Positions 1-10,154 of a DNA stretch of 64,000 nt are shown here, one piece after another. The translations under genes were made by a program, and so were the position numbers. Source of the stretch: Peptococcaceae bacterium UBA4068 (GTDB lineage: Bacteria > Bacillota > Dehalobacteriia > UBA4068). The notes below the pieces were generated by a model. That model was not told the DNA's origin. It was given only the letters and a program-made list of their open reading frames with translations, and did not search any database. Numbering within the stretch: the stretch's first letter is position 1; every line of letters begins with the position of its first letter. The DNA is taken from NCBI GenBank assembly GCA_002382665.1, contig DFZA01000009.1:310001-374000 (forward strand), in the 5' to 3' direction.

Positions 1-992
1 GTCGCCTCAAAATTTTCTAAAACTTTTCCGGTGCCCAATACTACGCTATTTAAAGGTTTCTCGGCATAATGAACGCACAAATCCGTTTCATCTGCTATTA
101 CTTTGTCTAGTCCATAGATCAACGAGCCGCCGCCGGTTAATATGATACCTCTGTCCATGATATCCGACATCAACTCCGGCGGTACTTTTTCCAAACATGA
201 CTTGACCGCATCGATTATCTGTTCAGTTGTTTCCGATAAGGCTAAACAAATTTCCCGGGCGCTGATCACAGCGGTACGCGGCAAGCCATTGGTAGTATCG
301 CGTCCACCGATCTCAATATGCTTATCGAGATAGTGGCTGTCCAGCTTGGCGCCGCCAATGTTTATTTTGATATCCTCAGCCGTCCTTTCGCCAATATGCA
401 AATTATAAGTCCGGCGAACATGGTTGATAATTGCCGTATCCATGGCATCGCCGGCAACACGGATTGACCGTAAGGCAACAACGCCACCCAAAGAAATAAT
501 AGCTACCTCTGTAGTACCGCCGCCGATATCAATGACCATATTGCCATGAGGCTCCATAACATCAATATTGGCTCCCAGAGCGGCCGCCATCGGTTCTTCG
601 ATCAAATAAGCTTCATGGGCGCCGGCGGAAAGTGTCGATTCTCTGACTGCTCGCTCTTCAACAGCAGTAACGCCAGAAGGGACACATACCACGGCGCGCA
701 CGCGTTTGAAAAAGCGGTTGCCGCCACTGGCTGTCTTGCTGATTACATACTTGATCATGCTTTGAGTATAATCATAGTTGGCGATAACACCTTCTTTTAC
801 CGGACGAATGGCACTAATGTTGCCAGGAGTTCGGCCAATCATGTGTTTTGCCTCTAAACCAACAGCCAATACGTTGCCGTTTTTACTATCAACCGCTATA
901 ACTGACGGTTCGTCTAAAACAATTCCTTTGCCTTTAAGATAAACCAATATATTAGCAGTTCCTAAATCGATGCCGATCTCTGTAGAAATCAT
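1..992 (-). CDS. mreB: MreB, rod-shape actin homologue (3' end cut by window edge)
   Basis: Actin-like ATPase that polymerises under the membrane and guides lateral cell-wall synthesis. The reading frame opens at an ATG ending at 992 behind a GGAGGGA ribosome site and starts MISTEIGIDLGTANILVY, the phosphate-1 signature of MreB. About 330 codons are present. The last visible residues include VVLGTGKVLEN, a near-terminal MreB motif, so only roughly the last dozen residues are missing. The open frame crosses the window edge. It precedes maf-like housekeeping genes on the same strand only loosely: maf lies upstream across 57 bases. The presence of mreB predicts a rod-shaped cell. It could be the Mbl or MreBH paralogue rather than MreB itself; the sequence alone does not separate these. 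Confidence 0.93.
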   Translation of the reverse strand, partial: MISTEIGIDLGTANILVYLKGKGIVLDEPSVIAVDSKNGNVLAVGLEAKHMIGRTPGNISAIRPVKEGVIANYDYTQSMIKYVISKTASGGNRFFKRVRAVVCVPSGVTAVEERAVRESTLSAGAHEAYLIEEPMAAALGANIDVMEPHGNMVIDIGGGTTEVAIISLGGVVALRSIRVAGDAMDTAIINHVRRTYNLHIGERTAEDIKINIGGAKLDSHYLDKHIEIGGRDTTNGLPRTAVISAREICLALSETTEQIIDAVKSCLEKVPPELMSDIMDRGIILTGGGSLIYGLDKVIADETDLCVHYAEKPLNSVVLGTGKVLENFEA

Positions 993-1049
993 CCTTGCTT
1001 TCCCTCCGTTTAAAATATATAAAACCAATCTACAACCAGCTTAATTTTA

Positions 1050-1643
1050 CTATTTATTTGTTTTCCTGAGATTGGCTGCCAATTCTCTTAACAGCGGCAA
1101 TGACAAGCCAACCACAGTTCCGTAATCGCCGTCAATTTTCTCTACAAACATACCGCCAAGTCCTTGAATGCCGTAAGCACCGGCCTTATCCAGCGGCTCA
1201 CCAGTTTCTATATAAGCGTTAATATCCTCATTATCAATCTCACCGAAAGTAACCAAACTGGTTCTTTGACCGCAAGTCATGGCACCAGTAGCAGTATCAA
1301 TCAAACATACCGCCGTATATACCGAGTGAGTTATACCGGAAAGCTGGCGCAACATTGAGGCAGCTTCAACCGCATCGGCGGGCTTACCCATCAGTCGATT
1401 GTCAATTGCTACTACCGTATCGGCAGCAATAATAACAGCGTCGCCACATTCGTTTGCCGCTGCCCAGGCCTTGAGCATAGCGTTTTCTCTGACTAAAACA
1501 GCCGGTGACATTTGCGGATCGTCAATCTCTTCAACTGCAACAGGATGTACCAGCGGATTAATTCCTATTTGCTCTAATAATTGCAATCTTCTTGGACTGG
1601 CGCTGGCTAACACAACTTGTCTACTATCAAACATATCAAACAT
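1050..1643 (-). CDS. maf: Maf-family nucleotide pyrophosphatase
   Basis: House-cleaning nucleoside triphosphate pyrophosphatase of the Maf/YhdE family, acting on non-canonical or dTTP/UTP-type nucleotides and linked to septum inhibition in Bacillus. The N-terminus carries the SASPRR phosphate-binding motif, followed by AADTVV and GKP motifs; the length of 198 residues is normal for the family. I chose the ATG at 1643 because AAGGGA sits about 8 bases before it and it begins 2 bases after the folC stop. A longer frame opens at 1670 inside folC and is less likely. It is probably cotranscribed with folC and valS, and mreB lies downstream, as in the maf-mreBCD order of many Bacillota. Confidence 0.92.
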   Translation of the reverse strand: MFDMFDSRQVVLASASPRRLQLLEQIGINPLVHPVAVEEIDDPQMSPAVLVRENAMLKAWAAANECGDAVIIAADTVVAIDNRLMGKPADAVEAASMLRQLSGITHSVYTAVCLIDTATGAMTCGQRTSLVTFGEIDNEDINAYIETGEPLDKAGAYGIQGLGGMFVEKIDGDYGTVVGLSLPLLRELAANLRKTNK

Positions 1644-1645
1644 TA

Positions 1646-2938
1646 TTATATCCCTTCGTTGCTTAAACATTTGCGTACTTCGGCAATCAAATACAACGAA
1701 CCGGTCGCCAAGAGCATTGAATTGTCAGTTTCATTTACCAGTTTTAACGCCATCTGACATGATTTTAAAACATCTTGCTCTTGCCAAACAGCTAGTTTAC
1801 CTCGGTCTCTGCAATAAGCGGCAATACGCTGCCAGTCGCCGGCGCGCGCTGAAGGCGGAGGACATACAATTATTTTTTCCAAATGCGGCAGCAATATATC
1901 AAGAGCTCGCTCCCTCTCCTTATCGGCAAGCATTCCTATCAAAGCAACTACTTTTTTGTTTGGCCACAATTTTGACAATGCTACCGCTAAAGATTGCATA
2001 CCCTGACAATTATGAGCGCCGTCAAGTACTATCAAAGGTTGCCGACTGATGATCTCTAACCGTGCCGGCCATTTTACGGTTGCCATACCATTACGGATCG
2101 ATTGCTCACTGCAGCCTGCTAATTGGCAGGCTGCAACGGCTAAAGCAGCATTGGCAGCCTGGTGATCGCCTAATAGCGGCAGCTTTAAATCACTATAGTG
2201 ATGATTGCTGGCAGTAATATCTATTACCTGTGAAACATCATTATAATTCTTAATATAAAAACGGATATCCTGTCCTAAAATTCTTAATGAAGCTTGCTGC
2301 TCTGCTACCTTTTTCTTGATTACATCCAAAGCTACGCCATCAGCTCCACTGATTACAGCTGCGCCCTGTTTGATAATGCCAGCTTTAACAGTAGCAATTT
2401 CCTCGATAGTATTACCAAGATACTGCATATGATCCCAATCGACATTGGTGATCACGGCAATTTCCCCGTCAATTATATTAGTCGAATCAATAGCCCCGCC
2501 TAAGCCGGTCTCCATAATCGCCCAATCAACGCCTGATGCCGCAAAATAACAAAGCGCCAAAGCTGTGCTGACTTCGAATTCGGTAGGCTGTTCAAAACCA
2601 TCGTCGGTCATTTTTCGTACCACAGGGAAAATATCACTCATGTGATACGCCAATGTCTCTTCACTGATCGGCTGACCACAAAGACAGAACCTTTCTCTAT
2701 AACTATAAAGATGTGGTGAAGAGAAAAAGCCTGTCCGATATCCTTGAGATCGCAAAATCGACTCACTAATCGCCGCAACTGATCCTTTGCCGTTAGTACC
2801 TGCAATATGAATGTAGTGATTTATACGCTGTTGCGGATTTCCTAAACGTTTGAGTAACTCAGCTATTCTCTGTAATCCAAGATTGATACCAAATTTACTT
2901 AAATTCTTTAATTCGTTAATACTTTGTTGGTAATTCAT
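1646..2938 (-). CDS. folC: Folylpolyglutamate synthase / dihydrofolate synthase
   Basis: Mur-ligase-like ATP-dependent enzyme that adds glutamate to folates (and in many bacteria to dihydropteroate). The P-loop GTNGKGS lies near residue 50; ETGLGG and LDGAHN motifs further on are typical of FolC. About 430 residues, normal length. Two starts are possible: a TTG at 2953 directly after the valS stop, or the ATG at 2938 that begins MNYQQSINEL. I prefer the ATG because other FolC proteins begin with this type of sequence. Neither has a strong ribosome site, suggesting translational coupling to valS. The valS-folC pair is a common Bacillota arrangement. Confidence 0.93.
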   Translation of the reverse strand: MNYQQSINELKNLSKFGINLGLQRIAELLKRLGNPQQRINHYIHIAGTNGKGSVAAISESILRSQGYRTGFFSSPHLYSYRERFCLCGQPISEETLAYHMSDIFPVVRKMTDDGFEQPTEFEVSTALALCYFAASGVDWAIMETGLGGAIDSTNIIDGEIAVITNVDWDHMQYLGNTIEEIATVKAGIIKQGAAVISGADGVALDVIKKKVAEQQASLRILGQDIRFYIKNYNDVSQVIDITASNHHYSDLKLPLLGDHQAANAALAVAACQLAGCSEQSIRNGMATVKWPARLEIISRQPLIVLDGAHNCQGMQSLAVALSKLWPNKKVVALIGMLADKERERALDILLPHLEKIIVCPPPSARAGDWQRIAAYCRDRGKLAVWQEQDVLKSCQMALKLVNETDNSMLLATGSLYLIAEVRKCLSNEGI

Positions 2939-2953
2939 ATCTATTAATCTCAA

Positions 2954-5599
2954 TTATGCTTTAAATATATTCAAGTGTTCCTGCAGTGACTCTTTCTTTT
3001 GCTGATACTGCTCCGCCTTCTCTTTTTCCTTGGTAACGACTTCCGGCGGCGCTTTGGCAATAAAGTTCTGATTGTTTAGTTTTGCTTCCAGCCTCGCCAG
3101 TTCATTATCACAATTGGCGATTTCTTTAGTAATTCTTTCTATCTCTTTGGTGATATCAATTAAACCGGCCAACGGTAAATAGATGTCAACTCCTCTGACG
3201 TGAGCTTTGGCCGCCTGTGAAGGTACATTATCTGGAGAAGTAATATCGACGCTCTCGCCGGAGGCAAGAGAATTAATATAGCTGATACCCTCATGCAAAA
3301 CATCGGCATCAGCACCATCAGCGGCAAGAATGATTGCCGCCTTTTTGCCCAGCGGCACCTTCATCTCGGCACGGATATTGCGGATAGCCCGCACGCAATC
3401 CATGATCAGACGCATTTGTTCGGCTTCCGTACTATAGTTCTCCATGCCCACGCCATCGGGATAATGCGCCAGCATGATCGTTTCCCCCTGATGAGGTAAA
3501 TACTGCCATAGTTCTTCGGTAATAAAAGGGATGAACGGATGCAGTAATTCCAATATCTGTTTGGCAACCGTCACCAAGACCGTCTGAGCCGTGTACTTTT
3601 CGATAGGAGTACCGCGATAAAGACGCGTTTTGGCTATTTCAACATACCAATCGCAGAACTCATCCCAGGTAAAATCATAAGCGACGCGAGCCGCCTCTCC
3701 CAGCTCATATTTGTCTAAATTGGCATTCATGGTAATGGCAGTCATACGCAATTGCTCTAAAATCCATTTATCGGCCAATGTTAATTGTAAAGTTTGATTA
3801 TCATTTGGCTGATAATCTTCAAGATTCATCAGTACAAAGCGGCAGGCATTCCAGATTTTATTGATGAAATTGCGGCAAGCCTCCAACCGATCATAATTAA
3901 AGCGCAAGTCATTTCCTGGTGAATTGCCGGTCAACAACATAAACCGCAGACTGTCGGCACCGACTTTATCGATCACTTCGATCGGATCGATACCATTATT
4001 TAATGATTTGGACATTTTCCGTCCTTGCGCATCACGAACGATACCATGAATAAACACATCGTCAAATGGCTTTTGCCCCATATGCTCCAGACCGGAGAAA
4101 ATCATTCGCGCCACCCAGAAGAAAATAATATCATATGCCGTAACCAGGACATCGGTCGGATAGAACGTATTCAGCAGTTCGGTTTTATCGGGCCAACCGA
4201 GTGTGGAAAACGGCCACAATGCCGATGAAAACCAGGTATCAAGCACATCCGGATCTTGTCTCAGCTTATGGCTGCCACATTTGGGGCAAGCGGTGGGATC
4301 TTCTTTGGCGCAAATAACTTCACCGCACTCGTTGCAATACCAAACCGGAATCCGATGGCCCCACCATAATTGGCGGGAAATACACCAGTCGCGAATATTT
4401 TCCATCCAACTAATATAAGTTTTAGAAAAGCGTTCAGGTACAAATCTGATATCGCCACCTTTAACCGCATCTATCGCAGGAGCAGCCAAAGGACCCATCT
4501 TAACAAACCACTGAGGTGAAATCAAAGGCTCAATGACAGTACCGCAACGGTAGCATTCACCAACAGAGTGCTCAAGATCTGTAATATCTTCCAACAGCCC
4601 TAAGGAGCGGAATTCTTCTATGAGCTTTTCGCGGCATTCCAGACAATCCATACCAGCATATTTGCCAGCAGACTCATTCATCTTATTATCCTTACCGATA
4701 ACGGTAATCTGTTCGAGATTATGGCGCAGGCCTATTTCAAAGTCATTGGGGTCATGAGCCGGAGTAATTTTGACCGCGCCGGTACCAAATTCCATATCAC
4801 AATATTCATCGGCAATCAACGGTATTTCGCGACCGACGACCGGCAATATCAGTTTTTTACCAACTTTATCACGATAACGTTCGTCATCAGGATGAACAGC
4901 CACGGCTGTATCTCCAAGGATTGTCTCGGGACGGGTTGTGGCAATTACTATATAGCCGCTGCCGTCGGCGTAAGGATAGCGCAAATGCCAAAGATGCCCC
5001 GCATGAGTGTTATGCTCAACTTCGATATCGGAAATAGTCGTCTGGCAATGACTGCACCAGTTTACGATAAAACTGCCGCGATAAATCAAACCTTTATTAT
5101 ATAACTCCACAAACACTTCTCTGACAGCACGAGAACAGCCCTCGTCAAAGGTAAAGCGTTCCTTGCTCCAGTCACAGGAAGAACCGATTTTGCGCAATTG
5201 TTTGGTTATCCTGTCGTGATAGGTGTCCTTCCACTGCCATACTTTATCTAAAAAGGCCTCTCTGCCAATATCGTATTTATTGATACCTTGCTTGGCCAGT
5301 TCCTCTTCAACACGGGCTTGCGTGGCAATACCAGCATGATCGGTGCCGGGTAGCCAAAAGGCGCGACGACCCTGCATCCGCCGCCAGCGCGTCAATATAT
5401 CCTGGATAGCGTTATCAAGAGCATGTCCCATATGCAACTGGCCTGTTACATTAGGAGGAGGCATGACAATACAAAAATGTTCCCCATCAGGGTTTACATC
5501 ACAACTAAAATAACCGTTGTCCTCCCAATATTTATACCACTTGTCCTCAACTGCCGCCGGATCATAGGCAGTCGCCAGTGCAGGTTTTTGTTGTTCCAC
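2954..5599 (-). CDS. valS: Valyl-tRNA synthetase
   Basis: Class I aminoacyl-tRNA synthetase charging tRNA-Val in the cytoplasm, with an editing domain against threonine. The protein is 881 residues, normal size. The HIGH-type motif is HMGH in the N-terminal part, the KMSKS motif is present around residue 525, and the C-terminus is a charged coiled coil (the tRNA-binding arm) beginning near LAGLIDI. The start is a GTG at 5599 behind a GAGGGG ribosome site. It heads a run with folC and maf. The upstream ~110 bases are AT-rich and too short to hold a T-box leader, unlike thrS in this window. Confidence 0.96.
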   Translation of the reverse strand: MEQQKPALATAYDPAAVEDKWYKYWEDNGYFSCDVNPDGEHFCIVMPPPNVTGQLHMGHALDNAIQDILTRWRRMQGRRAFWLPGTDHAGIATQARVEEELAKQGINKYDIGREAFLDKVWQWKDTYHDRITKQLRKIGSSCDWSKERFTFDEGCSRAVREVFVELYNKGLIYRGSFIVNWCSHCQTTISDIEVEHNTHAGHLWHLRYPYADGSGYIVIATTRPETILGDTAVAVHPDDERYRDKVGKKLILPVVGREIPLIADEYCDMEFGTGAVKITPAHDPNDFEIGLRHNLEQITVIGKDNKMNESAGKYAGMDCLECREKLIEEFRSLGLLEDITDLEHSVGECYRCGTVIEPLISPQWFVKMGPLAAPAIDAVKGGDIRFVPERFSKTYISWMENIRDWCISRQLWWGHRIPVWYCNECGEVICAKEDPTACPKCGSHKLRQDPDVLDTWFSSALWPFSTLGWPDKTELLNTFYPTDVLVTAYDIIFFWVARMIFSGLEHMGQKPFDDVFIHGIVRDAQGRKMSKSLNNGIDPIEVIDKVGADSLRFMLLTGNSPGNDLRFNYDRLEACRNFINKIWNACRFVLMNLEDYQPNDNQTLQLTLADKWILEQLRMTAITMNANLDKYELGEAARVAYDFTWDEFCDWYVEIAKTRLYRGTPIEKYTAQTVLVTVAKQILELLHPFIPFITEELWQYLPHQGETIMLAHYPDGVGMENYSTEAEQMRLIMDCVRAIRNIRAEMKVPLGKKAAIILAADGADADVLHEGISYINSLASGESVDITSPDNVPSQAAKAHVRGVDIYLPLAGLIDITKEIERITKEIANCDNELARLEAKLNNQNFIAKAPPEVVTKEKEKAEQYQQKKESLQEHLNIFKA

Positions 5600-5709
5600 T
5601 AACTACCCCTCGTTTCACGTTAAAAGTTTAAACAAAATATGACTTATTTTCTACTTATATCAATTAATTATATATAATATAGCAACCGATTTCCACCTTT
5701 TTTAAAAAA

Positions 5710-6108
5710 TTATCCAGGATCATCGGGTGGCGGGTATAATGTTATGTAAGTTCGATATAATGATGCGCCGAACAAACTGCCACCTACACTTAAAACAACG
5801 ATAGCCGCAGATGCAATCAGCAGTAAAGGCAGATTAAGTAAGGGTGGAGCAAACCATATCAGCAAGAATAACATCAGTAAGATCAGCATAAACGATAAAT
5901 AGCAACCTGCCTTGAGCGGAGGCATTGACGCGGTAGTCCGCCAACTGCCAACAATTGCGGCAACCGGCGGTAAAGCGATTAACCAAATAAACACAAATGT
6001 CGCGGCATTAAACGTCTGTACAATATTCGCAACCCCATAGATTACCGCTATCCCTACCGCCAACCAAATTATCATGGCAACCAAAGAGTTAAATAAAAAT
6101 CTTGTCAT
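5710..6108 (-). CDS. Small four-helix membrane protein, unknown
   Basis: I do not recognise this 132-residue protein. It is very hydrophobic with about four predicted membrane helices (roughly residues 8-28, 36-54, 68-88 and 94-114) and a short proline-rich, acidic C-terminal tail ending PPPDDPG. A strong AAGGAGGGG ribosome site precedes the ATG at 6108, which supports expression. It sits between valS and a divergent exporter gene with its own spacing on both sides, so context says little. It may be a lineage-specific integral membrane protein. Confidence 0.7.
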   Translation of the reverse strand: MTRFLFNSLVAMIIWLAVGIAVIYGVANIVQTFNAATFVFIWLIALPPVAAIVGSWRTTASMPPLKAGCYLSFMLILLMLFLLIWFAPPLLNLPLLLIASAAIVVLSVGGSLFGASLYRTYITLYPPPDDPG

Positions 6109-6169
6109 TTGTCTCCCCTCCTTAATATACTTTACTAGTCAAGGGGTAAAAAAATAACTTGTGCGACAA

Positions 6170-6198
6170 TTGATATTAATATCTTCTTATTATATAAT
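6170..6198 (+). promoter_or_regulatory. Sigma-A type promoter for the DMT exporter
   Basis: TTGATA at 6170-6175 and a perfect TATAAT at 6193-6198 are separated by 17 bases. The predicted start point lies near 6205, leaving a leader of about 25 bases containing the GAGGT ribosome site of the gene at 6231. Confidence 0.7.
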
Positions 6199-6230
6199 CT
6201 TTTTGATAATATAATTATGAGGTTATAAAA

Positions 6231-7142
6231 ATGGCTGAGAAACCAGCATTCTTTGAACAATTGATAGCTTCACTGGCGATATTGCTAGCCACGGCTATTT
6301 GGGGACTTTCATTCGTCTTTAGCAAAACGGCGTTTAATGATTTATCCCCGTTCTGGTTCCTGATCTGCCGTTACGGTTTAGCGGCATTTGTACTGCTAAT
6401 TGTCGCCCATAAAAAAATTAACTTACTTAACCGTAAAATATTTATGCAGGCTATTCCTGTAGGTTTAGCTTTATTTGTAGCTAATGCTCTACAAACCTCT
6501 TCACTATACCGCGGTGATGTTGGAAATACCGCTTTTATCACCTGTACATACGTCGTCTTTGTCCCTTTGGTCGCTTGTTTTTTCGGCAACAAACTCTATC
6601 GCTCTCAGATGGCCATTACGCTGCTGACTTTTGTCGGATTAGCTATCTTCTCCTATAATCCGGGGCAAGGATTCACTAACGGCGAATATTTTGCCTTAGC
6701 AAGTTCTTTTGTTTATGCACTGCATTTCGTATTACTTGGCAAATACACCCGTGGTATTGACTCTCTGCTGCTTTCCTTTATGCAAATAATAATCTGCTTT
6801 GTCTGTTATATACCTACCGCGTTAATCTTTGAACCTTTACCCTCGTTGGTGAACTTCACTCCGTCGGTATTCACCTCTTTGGCCTATACGGCTATTTTAT
6901 CCACAGCCGTAGCCTTTTTTCTGCAAACAGCGGCGCAAAAACATCTCTCACCCCAGCAAACGTCAGTTTTATTCACGGCTGAATCATTGTTCAGCGCTTT
7001 CTTTGGCTGGCTGATTTTAAATGAAATGTTTACGTCCCGCCAATTTCTCGGCGGGACGATACTGATTTGTTGTATGATCGCTATTTTGGTTGTGCCCAAC
7101 ATGTTAAATAAAAAAAGGATAAATATAGAACAATCAAGTTAA
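6231..7142 (+). CDS. DMT-superfamily EamA transporter
   Basis: Drug/metabolite transporter with two EamA repeats, predicted to export amino acids or other small metabolites through the cytoplasmic membrane. It has 303 residues and about ten hydrophobic helices. The first EamA half includes ATAIWGLSFVFSK near the N-terminus, and the second ends with FFGWLILNEMF, the usual E-M-F signature before the last helices. The ATG at 6231 is preceded by GAGGT and by a good promoter. The gene is monocistronic on the + strand among minus-strand genes, and its end overlaps the end of ysxC by nine bases (convergent). The substrate cannot be deduced. Confidence 0.88.
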   Translation: MAEKPAFFEQLIASLAILLATAIWGLSFVFSKTAFNDLSPFWFLICRYGLAAFVLLIVAHKKINLLNRKIFMQAIPVGLALFVANALQTSSLYRGDVGNTAFITCTYVVFVPLVACFFGNKLYRSQMAITLLTFVGLAIFSYNPGQGFTNGEYFALASSFVYALHFVLLGKYTRGIDSLLLSFMQIIICFVCYIPTALIFEPLPSLVNFTPSVFTSLAYTAILSTAVAFFLQTAAQKHLSPQQTSVLFTAESLFSAFFGWLILNEMFTSRQFLGGTILICCMIAILVVPNMLNKKRINIEQSS

Positions 7143-7736
7143 GTAGTTTTCGACAGCTCTTAATAGCTGTTGTTTCCCATCATTGTTTTCAGAAGAAAAG
7201 GCGATGATCTCAGCAGGATTGATCTGCAGGGCTTCGCCAATCACTTTAAGTTGGCTCGGTCTGGCGCCGCGGCTGACTTTATCAGCTTTATTAGCTATCA
7301 CCAAAATCCGGTAGCCGGCATCGACCAATATCCGGTGCATAATTAAATCCTGTTCCGAAGGCTTATGGCGGATATCTACCACCTGCCAGCAATATTTATC
7401 ATCTGTACGGGATGACAAGAATTCCTCTATCATCTCCAGCCAGCGGCTGCGTTCACTCTGCGATACTTTGGCGTAACCGTAACCGGGCAAATCAACAAAA
7501 TAGAATTCGCGCTGATTACTGGCAATTTCTGACTCAACCAAATAAAAATTAAGCAAGCGCGTTTTACCGGGGCTGCCAGAGGTGCGTGCTAAATTTTTAC
7601 GGTTAACCAAACTGTTAATCAACGATGATTTTCCGACATTGGAGCGTCCTAACAACACTATCTCCGGCAATTTTCGTTCGGGATATTGTTGTTTTTTTAC
7701 AGCGGAAGCCAACAGTGAAGCTTGTTTAATTTTCAT
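7134..7736 (-). CDS. ysxC: Ribosome-assembly GTPase YsxC/EngB
   Basis: Essential TRAFAC GTPase needed for assembly of the large ribosomal subunit. The 200-residue protein shows the G1 motif GRSNVGKSS, the G3 motif DLPGYGYA and the G4 motif ANKADK. The length is typical. The ATG at 7736 has only a weak GAGAGT ribosome site. It lies 33 bases downstream of lon, and the lon-ysxC order is the classical Bacillus arrangement, so the two are probably cotranscribed. Confidence 0.95.
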   Translation of the reverse strand: MKIKQASLLASAVKKQQYPERKLPEIVLLGRSNVGKSSLINSLVNRKNLARTSGSPGKTRLLNFYLVESEIASNQREFYFVDLPGYGYAKVSQSERSRWLEMIEEFLSSRTDDKYCWQVVDIRHKPSEQDLIMHRILVDAGYRILVIANKADKVSRGARPSQLKVIGEALQINPAEIIAFSSENNDGKQQLLRAVENYLT

Positions 7737-7769
7737 AGTTTACTCTCATTACCCGACGCTATATTTGGT

Positions 7770-10154
7770 TTAGGGAAGCAAAGCAATGTCTAAAACATCG
7801 TCCATAGTTTCGACGAGATTAAATTTCATTTTAGAACGGATTTTTGACGGCAGGTCTTCCAAATCCTTCTCGTTATCAAGCGGCAATATTATTTCTTTAA
7901 TACCGCTGCGATAGGCGGCCAGCAGTTTTTCTTTGATACCGCCTACCGGCAACACGCGACCACGCAGCGTTACCTCGCCCGTCATAGCTAAATCGGAACG
8001 TACTCTGCGCCCGCTCAACTGAGAGGCAATGGCCGTCGCCATGGTAATGCCAGCCGAAGGACCGTCTTTGGGTATCGCACCTTCCGGCACATGGATATGA
8101 AAGTCGGTTGTATCTTCGATATTATCGGCAATACCCAGCTTCTTACCTATGGAACGAATATAGGTATAACCTGCTTGCACGCTTTCTTTCATTACGTCGC
8201 CTAACTGACCGGTAATGGTAATTTTACCTTTACCTGTAAGAGTCTGTACTTCAATCTCCAAGAGTTCGCCGCCAACCTGAGTCCAAGCCATACCGATGGC
8301 CACGCCGACCTGCGGGCGTTGTCTTTTGCTGCCGTAATGGAAGCGATGCATACCCAAATAATCCTCAATGTTAGCTTCGGTAACTTTAAAAGGCGGTTCG
8401 ACGCCGCCTACGATATCACGGCTGACATGGCGGCAAATACGGGCGATTAGGCGTTCTAATTCACGGACGCCGGCCTCGCGGGTATAATAGCGAATAATAG
8501 CTCTCAAAGCGTTTTCTGAAACAGACAGTTGTTTCTTATCAAGCCCATGCTCCGCCAATTGTTTGGCAACCAGATGGCGGGCAGCAATTTTTACTTTTTC
8601 CTCTTCGGTATAGCTGGAGATTTCAATGATCTCCATGCGGTCTTGCAGAGGTTTGGGAATATCATATCTGACATTGGCGGTGGTAATAAACAATACATTG
8701 GAGAGATCATAAGGAACTTCGAGATAATGATCCACAAAAGTATTATTCTGTTCCGGATCGAGCACTTCCAACAGCGCGCTGGAAGGGTCGCCGCGAAAAT
8801 CATTGCTTAATTTATCGATTTCATCCAAAAGGAATAACGGGTTGCAGCTTTTAGCTTGCTTAATATTTTGCATTATCCTGCCCGGCATGGCGCCAATATA
8901 TGTACGCCTGTGGCCACGGATTTCCGCCTCATCATGGACGCCGCCTAACGACATGCGCACAAAATTACGATCCATAGCGCGGGCAACGGAACGCGCCAGT
9001 GAAGTTTTACCGACGCCGGGGGGCCCCACCAAACAAAGAATCGGACCTTTGAGGTTGTTAGTCAATTGGCGGCTGGCCAAATACTCTAAAATGCGTTCTT
9101 TGGGCTTTTCTAAGCCATAATGATCCTGATTAAGTATCTTTTCCGCGCGGTGGATATCAAGATTATCTTTAGTTTGCTGATTCCACGGCACGTCTAACAA
9201 CCAATTAATATATGTGCTTATCACTGACCCTTCGGCCATTTGCGACGGCATTTTCAACAAACGGTCAAGCTCTTTTTCAATTTGTTCCATGACATGATCG
9301 GGAACCTTTTGCTCCAGCGCCCGCGCCCGCAACTCCTCTACCTCGGCAGTGCGTTCATCTTTTTCTCCCAGCTCCTGCTGAATTGCTTTCATCTGTTCGC
9401 GCAAGTAGTATTCTTTTTGATGTTTCTCCATCTGCTGGCGCACACGATCAACGATCTTCTTCTCAATATCAATGATTTGTGTTTCTTTATCAAGCATACT
9501 TATGATCATTTCCATACGCTTGTAGATATCAGTTTCTTCAAGCAAACGCTGGCGGTCCTCGTATTTGAGGTTAAGCTGCGCCGCTACGATATCGGCGAAC
9601 CGCTCCGGCTCTTCGATACCGTTGATCGAAATCAGCGCCTCAGGTGTGATCTTCTTGCTGCTGCTAGCATAATCTTCGAAGCATTTACGGGTAATGCGGA
9701 TTATCGCTTCCATTTCCAATTCATCGGCGCCAAGAGTTTCGTCAAGCGATTCTATTTCAACGGCATAATAGGGGTTGTGGCGGGTGTAGGCAAGAATGTG
9801 AGCGCGGTATAAACCTTCAACCAGTAAGCGTACAGTACCGCCCGGTAATTTTAATAACTGGCGAATTTGCACAACGGTGCCTATATTATAGATTTCATCT
9901 TCGATCGGGTCGTCTGTTTGTGGATTTTTTTGCATTGCTAAAAAAAGCAAGCGGCTGTCATCGAGCATTGCTTCATCAATAGCTTTTATGGAACGTTCGC
10001 GACCGACATCAATATGAATAATCATATAGGGATAAACCAGCATCCCTCGAAGCGGCATCATCGGCAACACCATTGGCTCTTTTTCGTCCCGATAGTCGGG
10101 AGTAAAATCTTTGCTGATAGGCAGAGTGCTGTTTTCGTTACTTTTTTCTATCAT
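7770..10154 (-). CDS. lon: ATP-dependent protease La (Lon)
   Basis: Cytoplasmic AAA+ serine protease that removes damaged and regulatory proteins. The 794-residue protein has an N-terminal substrate-binding LAN domain (residues about 30-220), a coiled-coil linker, the Walker A motif GPPGVGKT with Walker B FLLDEIDK, and a C-terminal protease domain with the catalytic serine in DGPSAGIT and a downstream lysine (GGIKEK). The length is typical for LonA. The start ATG at 10154 has a GAGGT ribosome site. No obvious CtsR or CIRCE heat-shock operator was seen upstream. Confidence 0.96.
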   Translation of the reverse strand: MIEKSNENSTLPISKDFTPDYRDEKEPMVLPMMPLRGMLVYPYMIIHIDVGRERSIKAIDEAMLDDSRLLFLAMQKNPQTDDPIEDEIYNIGTVVQIRQLLKLPGGTVRLLVEGLYRAHILAYTRHNPYYAVEIESLDETLGADELEMEAIIRITRKCFEDYASSSKKITPEALISINGIEEPERFADIVAAQLNLKYEDRQRLLEETDIYKRMEMIISMLDKETQIIDIEKKIVDRVRQQMEKHQKEYYLREQMKAIQQELGEKDERTAEVEELRARALEQKVPDHVMEQIEKELDRLLKMPSQMAEGSVISTYINWLLDVPWNQQTKDNLDIHRAEKILNQDHYGLEKPKERILEYLASRQLTNNLKGPILCLVGPPGVGKTSLARSVARAMDRNFVRMSLGGVHDEAEIRGHRRTYIGAMPGRIMQNIKQAKSCNPLFLLDEIDKLSNDFRGDPSSALLEVLDPEQNNTFVDHYLEVPYDLSNVLFITTANVRYDIPKPLQDRMEIIEISSYTEEEKVKIAARHLVAKQLAEHGLDKKQLSVSENALRAIIRYYTREAGVRELERLIARICRHVSRDIVGGVEPPFKVTEANIEDYLGMHRFHYGSKRQRPQVGVAIGMAWTQVGGELLEIEVQTLTGKGKITITGQLGDVMKESVQAGYTYIRSIGKKLGIADNIEDTTDFHIHVPEGAIPKDGPSAGITMATAIASQLSGRRVRSDLAMTGEVTLRGRVLPVGGIKEKLLAAYRSGIKEIILPLDNEKDLEDLPSKIRSKMKFNLVETMDDVLDIALLP

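Noticed and set aside
1399..2049. 216-codon + strand frame across maf and folC
   Set aside because: Antisense to two clearly recognised genes; composition is a mirror of their codons.
9240..9812. 190-codon + strand frame inside lon
   Set aside because: Antisense to strongly conserved lon coding sequence; a shadow frame.
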